The notes: generated by a model from the letters alone, not told the origin. Shown: positions 1 to 9,120, numbered from the stretch's first letter. The stretch is 64,000 bases of DNA from Chlamydiota bacterium (GCA_012729785.1 JAAYCL010000020.1:12183-76182), one strand, 5' to 3'. A program made the numbers and translations.

Positions 1-2
1 GA

Positions 3-1313
3 AACGCCCTCGCCCTCGGCATCGGGATGCTCCACCAGCACAGCATGCTCATCCCGCGCCACACGGTGGCCGAGAACGCGGCGCTCCTGATGCCCGACCT
101 TTCGTTCCTCTACCGCGCGCGCGAGATCGAGCGGCGCGTCGCGGAGACGGCGCAACGCTACGGTTTCGCGGTGGACCCGGGCGCCCCCGCCTGGCAGCTC
201 TCGGTCGGCGAGCAGCAGCGGGCCGAGATCGTCGCGCTCCTGCTCAGGCGGGCGCGTATCCTCATCCTGGATGAGCCGACGGCGGTGCTCGCCCCGGCCG
301 AGATCCGCTCCCTGTTCGCCGTGATGCGCGGCCTCGCCGCGGAGGGGCGTTCGATCGTCTTCATCTCGCACAAGCTCGACGAGGTGATGGAGATCTCCGA
401 CCGGATCACCGTGCTCAGGAAGGGACGGCGGGTCGCGGTGCTCGATCGGGCGGCGACGAGCGAGAGGGCGCTCGCCCGCCTGATGGTGGGGCGGGGATGC
501 GACGCACCCGCTCCCGCGGCCGCGCGGACGGGGGGGCTGCCGGTGGTCGAACTCAGGGGGATCGAGGCGTTCGGCGACCGCGGCGCCCCCGCCCTGCGCG
601 GGGTCGACCTCGACCTGCGGTGCGGGGAGATCCTCGGCATCGCGGGGGTCTCCGGCAACGGGCAGCGTGAGCTCGAGCAGGTGCTCACCGGCCTGCGGAA
701 GCCCTCGGCGGGACGGTACAGGCTGCTCGGGAGGGAGATGTCGGCGGCCTCCCCCGCGGCGATCATCGCCCGCGGGCTCGCCTGCATCCCCGGCGACCGG
801 AGCAGGGTCGGCACCGCCGCGGGGCTCGGCGCGGTCGAGAACCTCATCCTGAAGCGCCGCCGCCTGCCCCCGGTCGGGGCGGGGATCCTGCTGCGGGCCG
901 GCGAGGCCGAGGAGTGGGCGCGGGAACTCATCGAGCGCTACTCGATCTCCGTCCCCGATCTGCGCCTCCCCGTCCGGCTGCTTTCGGGCGGGAACCTTCA
1001 AAAGATCGTCCTCGCCCGGGAGCTCGCGTCCGGGCCGCGGGCCCTCCTCGCGGTCCACCCGACGCGGGGTCTCGACATCGGGGCGGCCGGGGAGGTCCGC
1101 GCCGCCCTCCTGACGATGCGGGACTGCGGGGCGGCGGTGCTGCTCATATCCGAGGACCTCGACGAAATCCTCGCCCTCGGCGACAGGGTGGCGGTGATGC
1201 ACCGGGGGAGGCTGAGCGGGGCGATGCGGCGGGGGGAGGCACACCGAGAGACCATCGGCCTCCTGATGACGGGGCAGGGGCCCGGGGCGGAGCGGGTGGA
1301 GGCGGAAGGATGA
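3..1313 (+). CDS. ABC transporter ATP-binding protein, BMP/nucleoside type (5' end cut off by window)
   Basis: This is the ATPase of a simple-sugar/nucleoside importer of the RbsA/YufO kind, with two ABC domains in one chain. The frame is open to the window edge and the codons before the first ATG (27) read NALALGIG, which matches the family just before its MLHQHSML motif, so the first Walker A lies upstream of the window. Visible are the first signature (LSVGEQQR) and Walker B (LILDEPTA), then the second domain with a lysine-less P-loop (GVSGNGQRE, usual for this family) and its signature LSGGNLQK. The stop overlaps the start of the permease gene in an ATGA, so translation is probably coupled. 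The substrate-binding lipoprotein would be expected upstream. Family assignment is firm; the substrate is inferred. Confidence 0.9.
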   Translation, partial: NALALGIGMLHQHSMLIPRHTVAENAALLMPDLSFLYRAREIERRVAETAQRYGFAVDPGAPAWQLSVGEQQRAEIVALLLRRARILILDEPTAVLAPAEIRSLFAVMRGLAAEGRSIVFISHKLDEVMEISDRITVLRKGRRVAVLDRAATSERALARLMVGRGCDAPAPAAARTGGLPVVELRGIEAFGDRGAPALRGVDLDLRCGEILGIAGVSGNGQRELEQVLTGLRKPSAGRYRLLGREMSAASPAAIIARGLACIPGDRSRVGTAAGLGAVENLILKRRRLPPVGAGILLRAGEAEEWARELIERYSISVPDLRLPVRLLSGGNLQKIVLARELASGPRALLAVHPTRGLDIGAAGEVRAALLTMRDCGAAVLLISEDLDEILALGDRVAVMHRGRLSGAMRRGEAHRETIGLLMTGQGPGAERVEAEG

Positions 1314-2392
1314 TAGTGCCCGCGCTCGAGAAGCGGCTTCAGGCGACGCGGCCTTTGCGCGCCGCGGTCACGCTCGGCTCGCTCGCCCTCGCGCTGCTTC
1401 TGGGCGGCGCCGTGATCGCGGCGGTCGGCGTCAACCCCCTCGACGCCTACGCCGCGCTCTGCAGGGGGGCGTTCGGGACCCGCTACGGCCTCGCGGAGAC
1501 GACGGTCAAGGCGATCCCGCTCCTCTTCTGCGGCCTGAGCGTCTCGCTGGCGCTCCGGATGCGGCTCTGGAACATCGGGGCGGAGGGACAGTACGTGGCC
1601 GGGGCGCTCGCCGCCTCCCTCGTCGCGCTCGGCATCCCCGGCTTCGGCCGCCCCGCCTACTTCGTCCTGATGCTCCTGGCCTCGTTCGCCGCCGGGGCGC
1701 TCTGGGGCGCGGTCCCGGGCCTGCTCCGCGCGCGCCTGAACGTGAGCGAGATCATCACCACGCTTCTGTTGAACTGGGTGGCGATCTACCTCGTCCAGTT
1801 CTTCGTCTACGGCCCCCTCCGCGGGGCGGACGGATTTCCGTTCACGAGCCCGTTTCCTCCCGCCGCCTGCCTCGCGCAGCTCGGGTGGGGGAGGGTCCAC
1901 GCCGGAATCTTCCTGGCCGCTGCGGCCGTGCTCGCGCTCCGGTTCGCGCTCGAGAGGACCGTCTGGGGGTACGAGGTCAGGGTGATCGGCGACAGCCCGG
2001 AGTGCGCCCGCTACGCCGGGATGGCGATCGGGCGGAACATCGTCGCGGTGATGGCCGCGGCCGGCGGGCTTGCCGGGCTCGCCGGCTTCTGCCAGGTCGC
2101 GGGGGTCGAGTGCAGGATCCCGCGCGAAATCTTCGCCCAGTACGGCTACACCGCGATCATCGTCGCCTGGCTCGCGCGGGCGCGCCCGCTCGGCGTGGCG
2201 CTGGTCGCGTTTCTCTTCGGGGGGCTCCTCACCGGGGGGGAGATGATCCAGATCGACCTCGGCGTCCCGATATCGGCGATCAACATCCTCACCGGGTCGA
2301 TCCTCTTCTTCCTTCTCGCCGGGGATCTGTTCCTGGACTATCGGGTCGTCATGCGGAGAGCCGTCTCGTCGCGGGGGGGGGCGGATGGATAG
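1310..2392 (+). CDS. ABC transporter permease, BMP/nucleoside type, first subunit
   Basis: Inner-membrane permease of about 360 residues, BPD_transp_2 family (YufP-like), partner of the ATPase just upstream and the second permease downstream. The start is set by the ATGA overlap with the ATPase stop; a longer open frame in the same phase runs back over the ATPase gene and is not coding. The sequence is strongly hydrophobic with about 8-10 predicted helices, and has family segments such as RLWNIGAEGQY and NVSEIITTLLLNW. The cytoplasmic loop after VRVIGDSPECARYAG is the expected EAA-like coupling region. Substrate is probably nucleosides or a related small molecule, by family only. Confidence 0.88.
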   Translation: MIVPALEKRLQATRPLRAAVTLGSLALALLLGGAVIAAVGVNPLDAYAALCRGAFGTRYGLAETTVKAIPLLFCGLSVSLALRMRLWNIGAEGQYVAGALAASLVALGIPGFGRPAYFVLMLLASFAAGALWGAVPGLLRARLNVSEIITTLLLNWVAIYLVQFFVYGPLRGADGFPFTSPFPPAACLAQLGWGRVHAGIFLAAAAVLALRFALERTVWGYEVRVIGDSPECARYAGMAIGRNIVAVMAAAGGLAGLAGFCQVAGVECRIPREIFAQYGYTAIIVAWLARARPLGVALVAFLFGGLLTGGEMIQIDLGVPISAINILTGSILFFLLAGDLFLDYRVVMRRAVSSRGGADG

Positions 2393-3332
2393 CGGGCTCG
2401 GCTTCGTCCAGGCGGTGCTCGCGGCGGCGGTGGACCAGGGCGCGCCGCTGCTGCTCGTCGCGCTCGGCGAGATCATCTCCGAGCGCGCCGGGGTGCTGAA
2501 CCTCGGCGCCGAGGGGATGATGCTGATGGGGGCGGTCTGCGGCTTCGCGGCGTGCGGCGCGGGGTCGAGCCTCCTCGCGGGCGTCGCGGCGGCGATGCTC
2601 GCCGGGGGGCTGTTCAGCCTCGCCCACGCCGTCCTCTCGGTGACGTTCAGGGCCAACCAGATCGTGAGCGGCCTCGCCCTCTCCATCCTGGGCCTGGGCC
2701 TCTCCTCGTTCATCGGGGAGCGGATGGACCTGATCCTGCAGCCCGCGGCGCTCGGCTTCACCGCGATCGAGATCCCCCTCCTGTCGCGGCTGCCGTTTCT
2801 CGGCCCGGCGCTCTTCCGACAGAACCTTCTCGCCTACGCGGCCTACGCCCTCGCCCCCGCGACCTGGTTTTTCCTCTTCAGGACGCGGCTCGGCCTGTGC
2901 ATCCGCGCGGTCGGGGAGAGCCCGGCGACGGCGGACGTGACGGGGGTGCGGGTCGCCGCCGTGCGGTACCTCTGCGTGACGCTCGGCGGGATCCTCGCCG
3001 GGCTCGGCGGGGCGTACCTCTCGCTCGCCCTATCCCCGGGATGGAAGGAGCAGATGACCGCGGGGCGCGGCTGGGTGGCGCTCGCCCTCGTGATATTCGG
3101 CGCCTGGCATCCCGGCAGGGCGGCGCTCGGGGCGCTGCTCTTCGGGGCGCTCTACTCGCTCGACACGAGGATGCAGGCGCGCGGGACCGTCATCCCGGTG
3201 CAGTTCCTCCAGATGATCCCGTACATCGGCACGATCGTCTTTCTCTCGGTCGCCCAGCGGGGGTCGTCGCGGCGCGCGGCATCCGCGCCGGAGGCGCTGG
3301 GGAGGCCGTACTTCAGGGAGGAGAAGGAGTAG
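2385..3332 (+). CDS. ABC transporter permease, BMP/nucleoside type, second subunit
   Basis: Second permease of the importer (YufQ-like, 315 residues). Its ATG overlaps the end of the preceding permease by 8 bases, so the three genes form one coupled unit. Typical family features are the early segment ISERAGVLNLGAEGMML, the RANQIVSGLALSILG segment and the coupling-loop region CIRAVGESPATADVTG. It ends 31 bases from the convergent symporter gene; no clear terminator is seen in that gap. Two permeases plus a double ABC ATPase is the standard composition of the nucleoside-type importers, where they act with a BMP-family lipoprotein. Confidence 0.88.
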   Translation: MDSGLGFVQAVLAAAVDQGAPLLLVALGEIISERAGVLNLGAEGMMLMGAVCGFAACGAGSSLLAGVAAAMLAGGLFSLAHAVLSVTFRANQIVSGLALSILGLGLSSFIGERMDLILQPAALGFTAIEIPLLSRLPFLGPALFRQNLLAYAAYALAPATWFFLFRTRLGLCIRAVGESPATADVTGVRVAAVRYLCVTLGGILAGLGGAYLSLALSPGWKEQMTAGRGWVALALVIFGAWHPGRAALGALLFGALYSLDTRMQARGTVIPVQFLQMIPYIGTIVFLSVAQRGSSRRAASAPEALGRPYFREEKE

Positions 3333-3363
3333 CCGCGGGGGGCGAACGACAGGAAGGGGCGAA

Positions 3364-4737
3364 TCAGGGACCGCAGAGCCTTTTGAGGCCGGCCTTCGTC
3401 TCGGCCGCCGCGACGCCGCTCAGCAAAACGAGCGAGACGAGGTTCGGGACGGCCATCAGGGCGTTGGCGATGTCCGCGAACGCCCAGACCGACGGGATGG
3501 AGAGGACCGATCCCGCCATCACCGCGGCGACCCAGATCCTTCGATACGGTTCGATCGCGCGGGCGCCGAGGAGGTACTCGATCGCCTTCTCCCCGTAGTA
3601 GCACCAGCCGAAGATGGTCGAGGCGACGAAGGTGCACAGCCCCACCGCGAGCACCGTCGGGCCGACACGGGGGATGCCGGCGAACGCCGCGGAGGTGAGC
3701 GCGGCGCCCTGCAGTCCGCTCGTCCACGCGCCGGAGTTCACCAGCACGAGCCCCGTCATGGCGCAGACCACCACCGTGTCCCAGAACGTCCCGGTCATCG
3801 AGATGAGCGCCTGGTCGATCGGCGTGCGGCTCCTGGCAGCCGCGGCGACAATCGGGGCGCTCCCCATCCCCGATTCGTTCGAGAAGAGCCCCCGGGCGAT
3901 CCCGTAGCGGACCGCGTCCCGCACCCCGGCGCCGACAAATCCCCCGAGCGCCGCCTGCCCCGTGAAGGCGCTCCGAAAAATCAAGGCGATCGTCCCCGGG
4001 ATGCCGCGCGCCCCCGCGAGCAGGAGCGCCGCGCAGCCGAGGATGTAGAAAACCGCCATGAACGGCACCAGGAGGCTGCAGACCCGCGCGATGGACCTGA
4101 TGCCGCGGATCATCACCAGCGCCGTGCAGGCCGTCAGCGCGGCGCCGGTGAGCCACGGGGAGACGCCGAAGCTGTCGCGCAGCATCGTCGCGATCGAGTT
4201 CGCCTGCACCATGTTGCCGATGCCGAAGGCGGCCGTCGCCGTGAGGGCGGCGAAGACCAGCCCGAGCCACCGGCAGCCGAGCCCCTTCTCGAGGACGTAC
4301 ATCGGCCCGCCCGCCATGGAACCGTCCTCCGTCGTGACGCGGTACTTCACGGAGAGCAGCGCCTCCGCGTACTTCGTGGCGATGCCGAAGAGGCCGGTGA
4401 GCCACATCCAGAGGACCGCCCCGGGCCCGCCGGCGCCGACCACCGTGGCGACGCCGACGATGTTGCCGGCGCCGATCGTCGCGGCGAGGGCCGTCATCAG
4501 GGAGGCGAACTGGCTGATGTCGCCCCGGCCACCGCCCCCGCGGGAAAACGAGAGTCTGATCGCCTTCCAGGTGTGTCGCTGGATGAGGCCGAGCCGGAAG
4601 GTGAGGAACAGGTGCGTGCCGAAGAGGAGCGCGAGCATCGGCGGGCCCCAGACCGCGTCGCTGACGCGGGAGAGGAACGGCCCGAGCCGCGCGTGCGCGG
4701 CCAGCCATGCGAACAGATCGGCGAAGTCCTGGAGCAT
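3364..4737 (-). CDS. Sodium:alanine symporter family (AGCS) transporter
   Basis: Membrane carrier of about 457 residues that imports alanine, glycine or a similar amino acid with Na+. The AGCS signature is present as GGPGAVLWMWLTGLFG followed by KYAE, and the conserved GAGNIVGVATV and GGPMYVLEKGLG segments are readable. I place the start at the ATG at 4737 (MLQDFADLF). A start 12 codons further upstream is open but would lie on top of the promoter, whose -10 is only 7 bases before 4737. No Shine-Dalgarno is seen, which suggests a leaderless message. It is transcribed alone, downstream of but separate from the ccsA/resB unit. Confidence 0.9.
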   Translation of the reverse strand: MLQDFADLFAWLAAHARLGPFLSRVSDAVWGPPMLALLFGTHLFLTFRLGLIQRHTWKAIRLSFSRGGGGRGDISQFASLMTALAATIGAGNIVGVATVVGAGGPGAVLWMWLTGLFGIATKYAEALLSVKYRVTTEDGSMAGGPMYVLEKGLGCRWLGLVFAALTATAAFGIGNMVQANSIATMLRDSFGVSPWLTGAALTACTALVMIRGIRSIARVCSLLVPFMAVFYILGCAALLLAGARGIPGTIALIFRSAFTGQAALGGFVGAGVRDAVRYGIARGLFSNESGMGSAPIVAAAARSRTPIDQALISMTGTFWDTVVVCAMTGLVLVNSGAWTSGLQGAALTSAAFAGIPRVGPTVLAVGLCTFVASTIFGWCYYGEKAIEYLLGARAIEPYRRIWVAAVMAGSVLSIPSVWAFADIANALMAVPNLVSLVLLSGVAAAETKAGLKRLCGP

Positions 4738-4744
4738 GCGCGGG

Positions 4745-4773
4745 AGTATAGCAGAGGGCGCCGGCAGGGACAA
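4745..4773 (-). promoter_or_regulatory. Promoter of the AGCS symporter, extended -10
   Basis: On the minus strand TTGTCC (4773-4768) is followed after exactly 17 bases by TATACT (4750-4745), and the -10 is preceded by TGC (extended -10). Only 7 bases separate the -10 from the ATG at 4737, so transcription would begin at or within a base or two of the start codon. Confidence 0.7.
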
Positions 4774-4803
4774 GCGCCGGCGGGAAGGAGCGGCGCCCCC
4801 CGG

Positions 4804-5586
4804 TCAGAGGTAGCTGTGAAGGCCGGGGAGGAGGAAGCTCACCCCGAGGTAGGTGAAGAGCACGAAGAGGAGCCCGGCCACGGAGAAGAGGGCGGTCAGG
4901 CGGGCCCGCGAGGCGCCCGTCCGGGGCCTGAGGGAGAGGAAGGCGAGATAGAAGAGCCAGGTGAGAAGCGCCCAGGTCTCCTTGGGGTCCCACCCCCACC
5001 AGGTGGTCCACGCCTCGTTGGCCCAGACCGATCCGGTCAAGATCCCGTAGGTGAGGAAGAGGAACCCGAAGCGGATGCAGAGCGTCGCCGACCGTTCCCA
5101 TCCATCCGCGGGCGTTCCGCGCCGCAGGGCCAACGCGGTGCCGATCCCCGCCGCCGCGCCGGCGGTGAAGCCGGCGTAGCCGAGGAAGCTCGCGGCCACG
5201 TGGACGACCAGCCAGTTGCTCCGCAGGGCGGGGACGAGGGGGCGGATCGAGGGGTCGAGGGTGGATGCGCCGGCGAGACAGGCGGCGCAGACGAACGGCG
5301 CCAGCGCCGCGGGCTCCCGCATCCGCCGGGGGACGAGGAGCGCAAAGGCCACGGCCCACGATGCCCAGGCGAGAAAGACGGCGGTCTCGTAGAGGGTGGT
5401 CAGGGGGGCGTGCCCCGCGTGCATCCACCTGAGAACGATGCCGAGCGAGAGGGCCGCGAAGCCGCCGGTCGCCGCCGAGATCGAGATCCGGTACAGGGAG
5501 GCGGGTCTCCCCAGCAGGTACAGGACGCCCGCGACGCAGGCGGCCAGGTAGAGCGCCAGGGCGGCGTTGATCAGCGCGGGGTCCAT
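4804..5586 (-). CDS. ccsA: Cytochrome c biogenesis protein CcsA/ResC (haem handling)
   Basis: Integral membrane protein of 260 residues of System II cytochrome c maturation, which with ResB carries haem across the membrane and attaches it to apocytochrome c. The diagnostic tryptophan-rich motif WWGWDPKETW is present, as are the flanking histidine regions HAGHAPLTTLYE and HVAASFLGYAGF that supply haem ligands in the family. The start (MDPALINAAL, 5586) overlaps the end of resB by 16 bases, so the two are translationally coupled; the open frame that continues upstream is resB read out of phase. It ends about 30 bases before the separately promoted symporter gene. Confidence 0.93.
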   Translation of the reverse strand: MDPALINAALALYLAACVAGVLYLLGRPASLYRISISAATGGFAALSLGIVLRWMHAGHAPLTTLYETAVFLAWASWAVAFALLVPRRMREPAALAPFVCAACLAGASTLDPSIRPLVPALRSNWLVVHVAASFLGYAGFTAGAAAGIGTALALRRGTPADGWERSATLCIRFGFLFLTYGILTGSVWANEAWTTWWGWDPKETWALLTWLFYLAFLSLRPRTGASRARLTALFSVAGLLFVLFTYLGVSFLLPGLHSYL

Positions 5587-6563
5587 GCGTCCTCCTCCCC
5601 GGGGCCGCCGCGCGCCGTCCAGAGCGTGACGCCGAGGGCGAGCAGGGCGAAGCCGCAGTAGACGAGCGGGACGCCCGGGTCGCGCACGAACTCGAGCCCG
5701 CTCCACTGCCATCCTGTGCGGTCGTACGTCGACTGGTAGACTTTCCAGCCGCCGATCCTGAGCGGGCGGTTGACCTCGATCCTCCCCTTCGCCGCCGGGG
5801 CGCCGTCTCGGAGGATGGTGACCTCCGACGCGTACGATTGCACCCGCTCGGAGCCGCGGTCCAGGAAGACGATGCGCCCGCTCCGCAGGGTCCGGCTCAG
5901 CCCCAGGGGAGGGAAGCCGGGGAAGCGGGCGAGCAGCCAGCCGCGTTCCGTCTCCCCGCCCGCGCGCACCTCGACCTCGAGCGCCGGATTGTTGGGGGAG
6001 GCGCTCCGCTCGACGATCTCCCCCGACGCGGCCACCTTGAAGTCGGGGATATAGCGCAGGGGGAGGACCCGCAGCCCCTCCGGACCGGTCCATCGCCCGA
6101 TACGGACCCGGTATAGTTCCATCCCTTCCGCGCCGGGGACGCTGATGCCCAGTTCCAGCGCGCCCCCCGGGTAACGCTCCACGGCGAAACGGTCGAGCCG
6201 GAGGGAGAAGCCGGGGTCGAAGCTCCCCCCCTTGCCGTCATCGAACGCGCGGACCTCCTGGCCGGGGTAGAGCTGCACCCGCCCGCGCATCCCCGCCCGG
6301 GCGCCCACGAATCCCCCGAGCAGTATGAGCATCGCGCCCAGGCGCATGAGGACGGCCCGGGGCGCCCGGCTGCCTGGCAGGAGGACGCCGAGCAGGAGAT
6401 TGAGGAAGAGGAGGGCGCAGAGGAGGGAGAAAAGAGGCGAACCGGCGAACGCCGCGGCGCGCGGCGGCGGCAGCAGGGAGCCGGCGGCCGAGAGGAATCC
6501 GAGGCAGACGAGGAGCCCCGCGGAGACGCCGGGAGAGGCGCAGAGCACCGGGAACCGTTTCAT
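5571..6563 (-). CDS. resB: ResB-like cytochrome c biogenesis protein
   Basis: Partner of CcsA in System II cytochrome c maturation; 330 residues, short for the family. Two or three hydrophobic segments near the N-terminus (around residues 10-30, 40-62 and 70-88) are followed by a large periplasmic beta-rich region containing PLRIGGWKVYQSTYD, which matches the ResB consensus, and a final membrane helix near residue 300. It starts 37 bases after the di-haem cytochrome stop and overlaps ccsA at its own end. Placement next to ccsA, a c-type cytochrome and hemA is the usual haem/cytochrome neighbourhood. Confidence 0.88.
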   Translation of the reverse strand: MKRFPVLCASPGVSAGLLVCLGFLSAAGSLLPPPRAAAFAGSPLFSLLCALLFLNLLLGVLLPGSRAPRAVLMRLGAMLILLGGFVGARAGMRGRVQLYPGQEVRAFDDGKGGSFDPGFSLRLDRFAVERYPGGALELGISVPGAEGMELYRVRIGRWTGPEGLRVLPLRYIPDFKVAASGEIVERSASPNNPALEVEVRAGGETERGWLLARFPGFPPLGLSRTLRSGRIVFLDRGSERVQSYASEVTILRDGAPAAKGRIEVNRPLRIGGWKVYQSTYDRTGWQWSGLEFVRDPGVPLVYCGFALLALGVTLWTARGGPGEEDAWTPR

Positions 6564-6600
6564 CGCGCGCCAGGCGCCCTCCCCGCCCCGGTCCGGGCGA

Positions 6601-7998
6601 CTAGAGCGCCCGCATGAAGGCGACCAGATCCTTCTTCTCCTGCGCGCTCAGCTTCAGATCCAGGATCAGATTGAAGAACTCGGCCGTGTCCTCCAGCGTC
6701 AGCAAACGCCCGTCGTGCAGGTACGGCGGCGAGTCCTTGATCCCGCGCAGCGGGAAGGTCTTGATCGGCCCCTCGGCGCGGATATACTGCCCGTTGATCA
6801 TCCGCGGCGCGTAGAAGCGCTCGACCTGGAGGTCGTACATACCGTTGTCGGTGTAGTAGGGGGCCGGGTGGCACTCCGCGCAGCGGCCCTTGCTGAAGAA
6901 GACGGCCTCCCCCCTGAGCTCGGACTCGGTGGCCGCGTCCTTCCTCAGCCGCCCGAAGACGTCGAGCTTCGGCGCGGGCGGGAAGTCCAGCAGCGCCTGG
7001 AACTCGGCCATGAAGTGGACCTGGCTGCCGCGCTCGAGGATGTTGGCGCCCTTCTTCGTGGCCATCACCGGGTCGCCGTCGAAGTACGCGGCCCGCTGCT
7101 CGAACTCGGTAAAATCCTCGACGCTCTTGAGCCCGCGCTGCGACCCGAAGAGGCGCTGGATATTGACGCCGCGCAGCGACGGGACGTCGAGCCTGCTCCG
7201 GTGGCTCTGCGGCCGGATGTCGCCCACGAGGTGCGTGGCGGCGACGGTATGGCCGTTGGCGTGGCAGTCGAAGCAGGTCACGCCGAGGCTCGGCTTCTCG
7301 GATTTGCGGTCCTCGGTCGCGTTGAACTGCTGCTGCGGGAACTGCGTCACGAGGAGCCGCAGCCCCTCGAGCTGCTTGGGGTTCAACAGCCCGTTGAAGA
7401 GGATATGGTAGTTGTCGATGGTGACGTTGCGCCCCTGCGAGACATCGCCCATGCCCTTGTGCGTGGTGAGGTACATCGGGGCCGGAAACTCGGGGAGGAA
7501 ATGCTCCGGCAGGTCGAAGTCCATGTCGAACCGCTTCAGCCGGTCGAACTCCTTCAGCACCATCTCCGGGAAGACCATTCCGCCGACCTCATGGACCGGA
7601 TGGGGGAGCGGGAGGTACGGGAAGACGCCCTTCTCCTTGATCTCCTCCGGGCTCATCGCGGCGAGCGTATCCCAGGTGAGGCCGTTCTTCAGCCTCGCCG
7701 TGGGGCCGACGGGGAGCGGTTTCCCCCCCGACATCGTCGCGTCGTCGGCGATATTCTTCGACAGGTCGTAGCGCTCGTTGAGGAGGTCCATCTGGCGTTT
7801 CATCCGCGCCGGCTTGGCGGCGATGTCCTTGTGCATCGTCTCCTCGAACGGCTCCGTCACCACCACCGGGGAGTAGCTGGACTCCCACGCGGGTTCGATC
7901 CTGGGCCGCGAGGCCTCCTCGGCGGCGAGGAGACCCGCGCAGGCGGGCGCGAAGACGAGACACAGGGCGATCAAAACGGGCGCGGATCTCTTCATCAT
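6601..7998 (-). CDS. Di-haem c-type cytochrome, MauG/cytochrome c peroxidase-like
   Basis: Exported protein of 465 residues with a signal peptide (a second ATG directly follows the first). Two CxxCH haem-binding motifs are visible, CFDCH around residues 242-246 and CAECH around 373-377. The C-terminal part (PPYLHDGRLLTLEDTAEFFN, then DLVAFMRAL) is typical of bacterial di-haem peroxidases and MauG-like enzymes. It is longer than classical cytochrome c peroxidase because of an N-terminal extension of about 180 residues. A strong Shine-Dalgarno (AAGGAGGAG) precedes the start 22 bases after the hemA stop. It is a likely client of the ResB/CcsA pair encoded next to it; the substrate is unknown. 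Confidence 0.85.
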   Translation of the reverse strand: MMKRSAPVLIALCLVFAPACAGLLAAEEASRPRIEPAWESSYSPVVVTEPFEETMHKDIAAKPARMKRQMDLLNERYDLSKNIADDATMSGGKPLPVGPTARLKNGLTWDTLAAMSPEEIKEKGVFPYLPLPHPVHEVGGMVFPEMVLKEFDRLKRFDMDFDLPEHFLPEFPAPMYLTTHKGMGDVSQGRNVTIDNYHILFNGLLNPKQLEGLRLLVTQFPQQQFNATEDRKSEKPSLGVTCFDCHANGHTVAATHLVGDIRPQSHRSRLDVPSLRGVNIQRLFGSQRGLKSVEDFTEFEQRAAYFDGDPVMATKKGANILERGSQVHFMAEFQALLDFPPAPKLDVFGRLRKDAATESELRGEAVFFSKGRCAECHPAPYYTDNGMYDLQVERFYAPRMINGQYIRAEGPIKTFPLRGIKDSPPYLHDGRLLTLEDTAEFFNLILDLKLSAQEKKDLVAFMRAL

Positions 7999-8020
7999 CT
8001 CCTCCTTGACGGCGCGGCCG

Positions 8021-9067
8021 TCAGACGGCGCAGGCGGCGGCGCGTCTCGCCGTTTCCCGCGCGCGGGCGAACTCCCCGATAGACTCCTCTATCATGGCCC
8101 GGGCGTTCCTCATCGCCGCGAGGCGGGCCTGTTTCGGCGCCTCCGCGAGCGCGTCGACGCAGCGCAGCGTATAGAGCGTCACCCCCCCGATCGACGCGAC
8201 GCGGGGGTCCACGTCAGGCGGGTCGGCGAGATCGACGATGCAGAGGGGCCGGCCCCCCCGTCGTTTCATCGCCTCCCCGATCGTCGCGTACCCTACGACC
8301 TGGTGCGGGGCGCCGGTGGCGGCAAGGAGGATATCCGTCTCATCCAGCGCCTTGGAGACGGCGCCGAACGGTATGCACGCGGCGCCGCACTGCCCCGCGA
8401 CGATGCGCGCGTTCTCCTCGGAGCGCGCGGCGAAGCGGATCGCGCCGCACCCGTTCGCGGCGAGGTTGAGGGCGGCGAGCTTTCCCATCTGCCCCGCGCC
8501 GAGGACCAGGGCGCGCGCGCCCTCGAGCGTCCCGAGCCGCCGCCGGACGAGCGTCACCGCGAGCGAGGCGGCGGAACAGACGCCGCGGTCTATGCCGGTC
8601 CGCGTCCGGACCCGCTTGGATACGTTCAGGCACTTCTGGAAGAGCCGGTTGAGCACGGGCCCGGTGCAGCCGGCGGCGTGCGCGGCGTGGTATGCCTCCT
8701 TCACCTGGGCGACGATCTGCTTCTCCCCGACGATGGATGAGTCGAGGCCGCAGACGACCTCGAAGAGGTGCCGCACCGCGTCCCCCTCCTCGAAGACGGA
8801 GATCGACGCCCCCGGCGCGGCCGGGTCGACCCCGTGCGCGAGGCGGAGGTAGTCCGCGATCGGCCCCGGGATCCCGACGCCCTCCTCCAGCGCGGCGTAG
8901 ATCTCGAAACGCAGGCAGGTGGAGAGGATGACGGCCTCGAGGACGCCGGGTGCGCTCCGCAGGGAGCGGGTCTCGGCGAAAAGAAGCTCCCGGGGGATGA
9001 AGATGCGCCCGCCTCGCGGGGAGGAGACGCGCGCCCGCTGTGAAAGGCAGACGATGCGGCGACGCAT
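8021..9067 (-). CDS. hemA: Glutamyl-tRNA reductase (HemA), short form without C-terminal dimerization domain
   Basis: Homologue of the enzyme that reduces glutamyl-tRNA to glutamate-1-semialdehyde, the first committed step of tetrapyrrole synthesis. The catalytic Cys (about residue 51) and His (about 100), the GLDSSIVGEKQI region and the NADPH-binding GAGQMGKLAA are present. Three things are odd. The usual STCNRxE is STCLRFE here; the N-terminal GxNHKTAPxxxRE region is barely recognisable; and the protein stops at 348 residues, where the family has another 70-90 forming the dimerization domain. Start supported by GGAGGG seven bases upstream. First gene of the hemA-cytochrome-resB-ccsA unit. 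It could be a functional short form or a diverged paralogue. Confidence 0.85.
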   Translation of the reverse strand: MRRRIVCLSQRARVSSPRGGRIFIPRELLFAETRSLRSAPGVLEAVILSTCLRFEIYAALEEGVGIPGPIADYLRLAHGVDPAAPGASISVFEEGDAVRHLFEVVCGLDSSIVGEKQIVAQVKEAYHAAHAAGCTGPVLNRLFQKCLNVSKRVRTRTGIDRGVCSAASLAVTLVRRRLGTLEGARALVLGAGQMGKLAALNLAANGCGAIRFAARSEENARIVAGQCGAACIPFGAVSKALDETDILLAATGAPHQVVGYATIGEAMKRRGGRPLCIVDLADPPDVDPRVASIGGVTLYTLRCVDALAEAPKQARLAAMRNARAMIEESIGEFARARETARRAAACAV

Positions 9068-9091
9068 ATCTCATCCCTCCGTGAATAATTC

Positions 9092-9120
9092 CTTATAGCA
9101 CAAGATCCCGCCCGGAACAA
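9092..9120 (-). promoter_or_regulatory. Promoter of the hemA-cytochrome-resB-ccsA unit
   Basis: Minus strand: TTGTTC (9120-9115), 17-base spacer, then TATAAG (9097-9092) preceded by TGC. The message would have a leader of about 18-24 bases containing the GGAGGG ribosome site of hemA. Confidence 0.6.
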
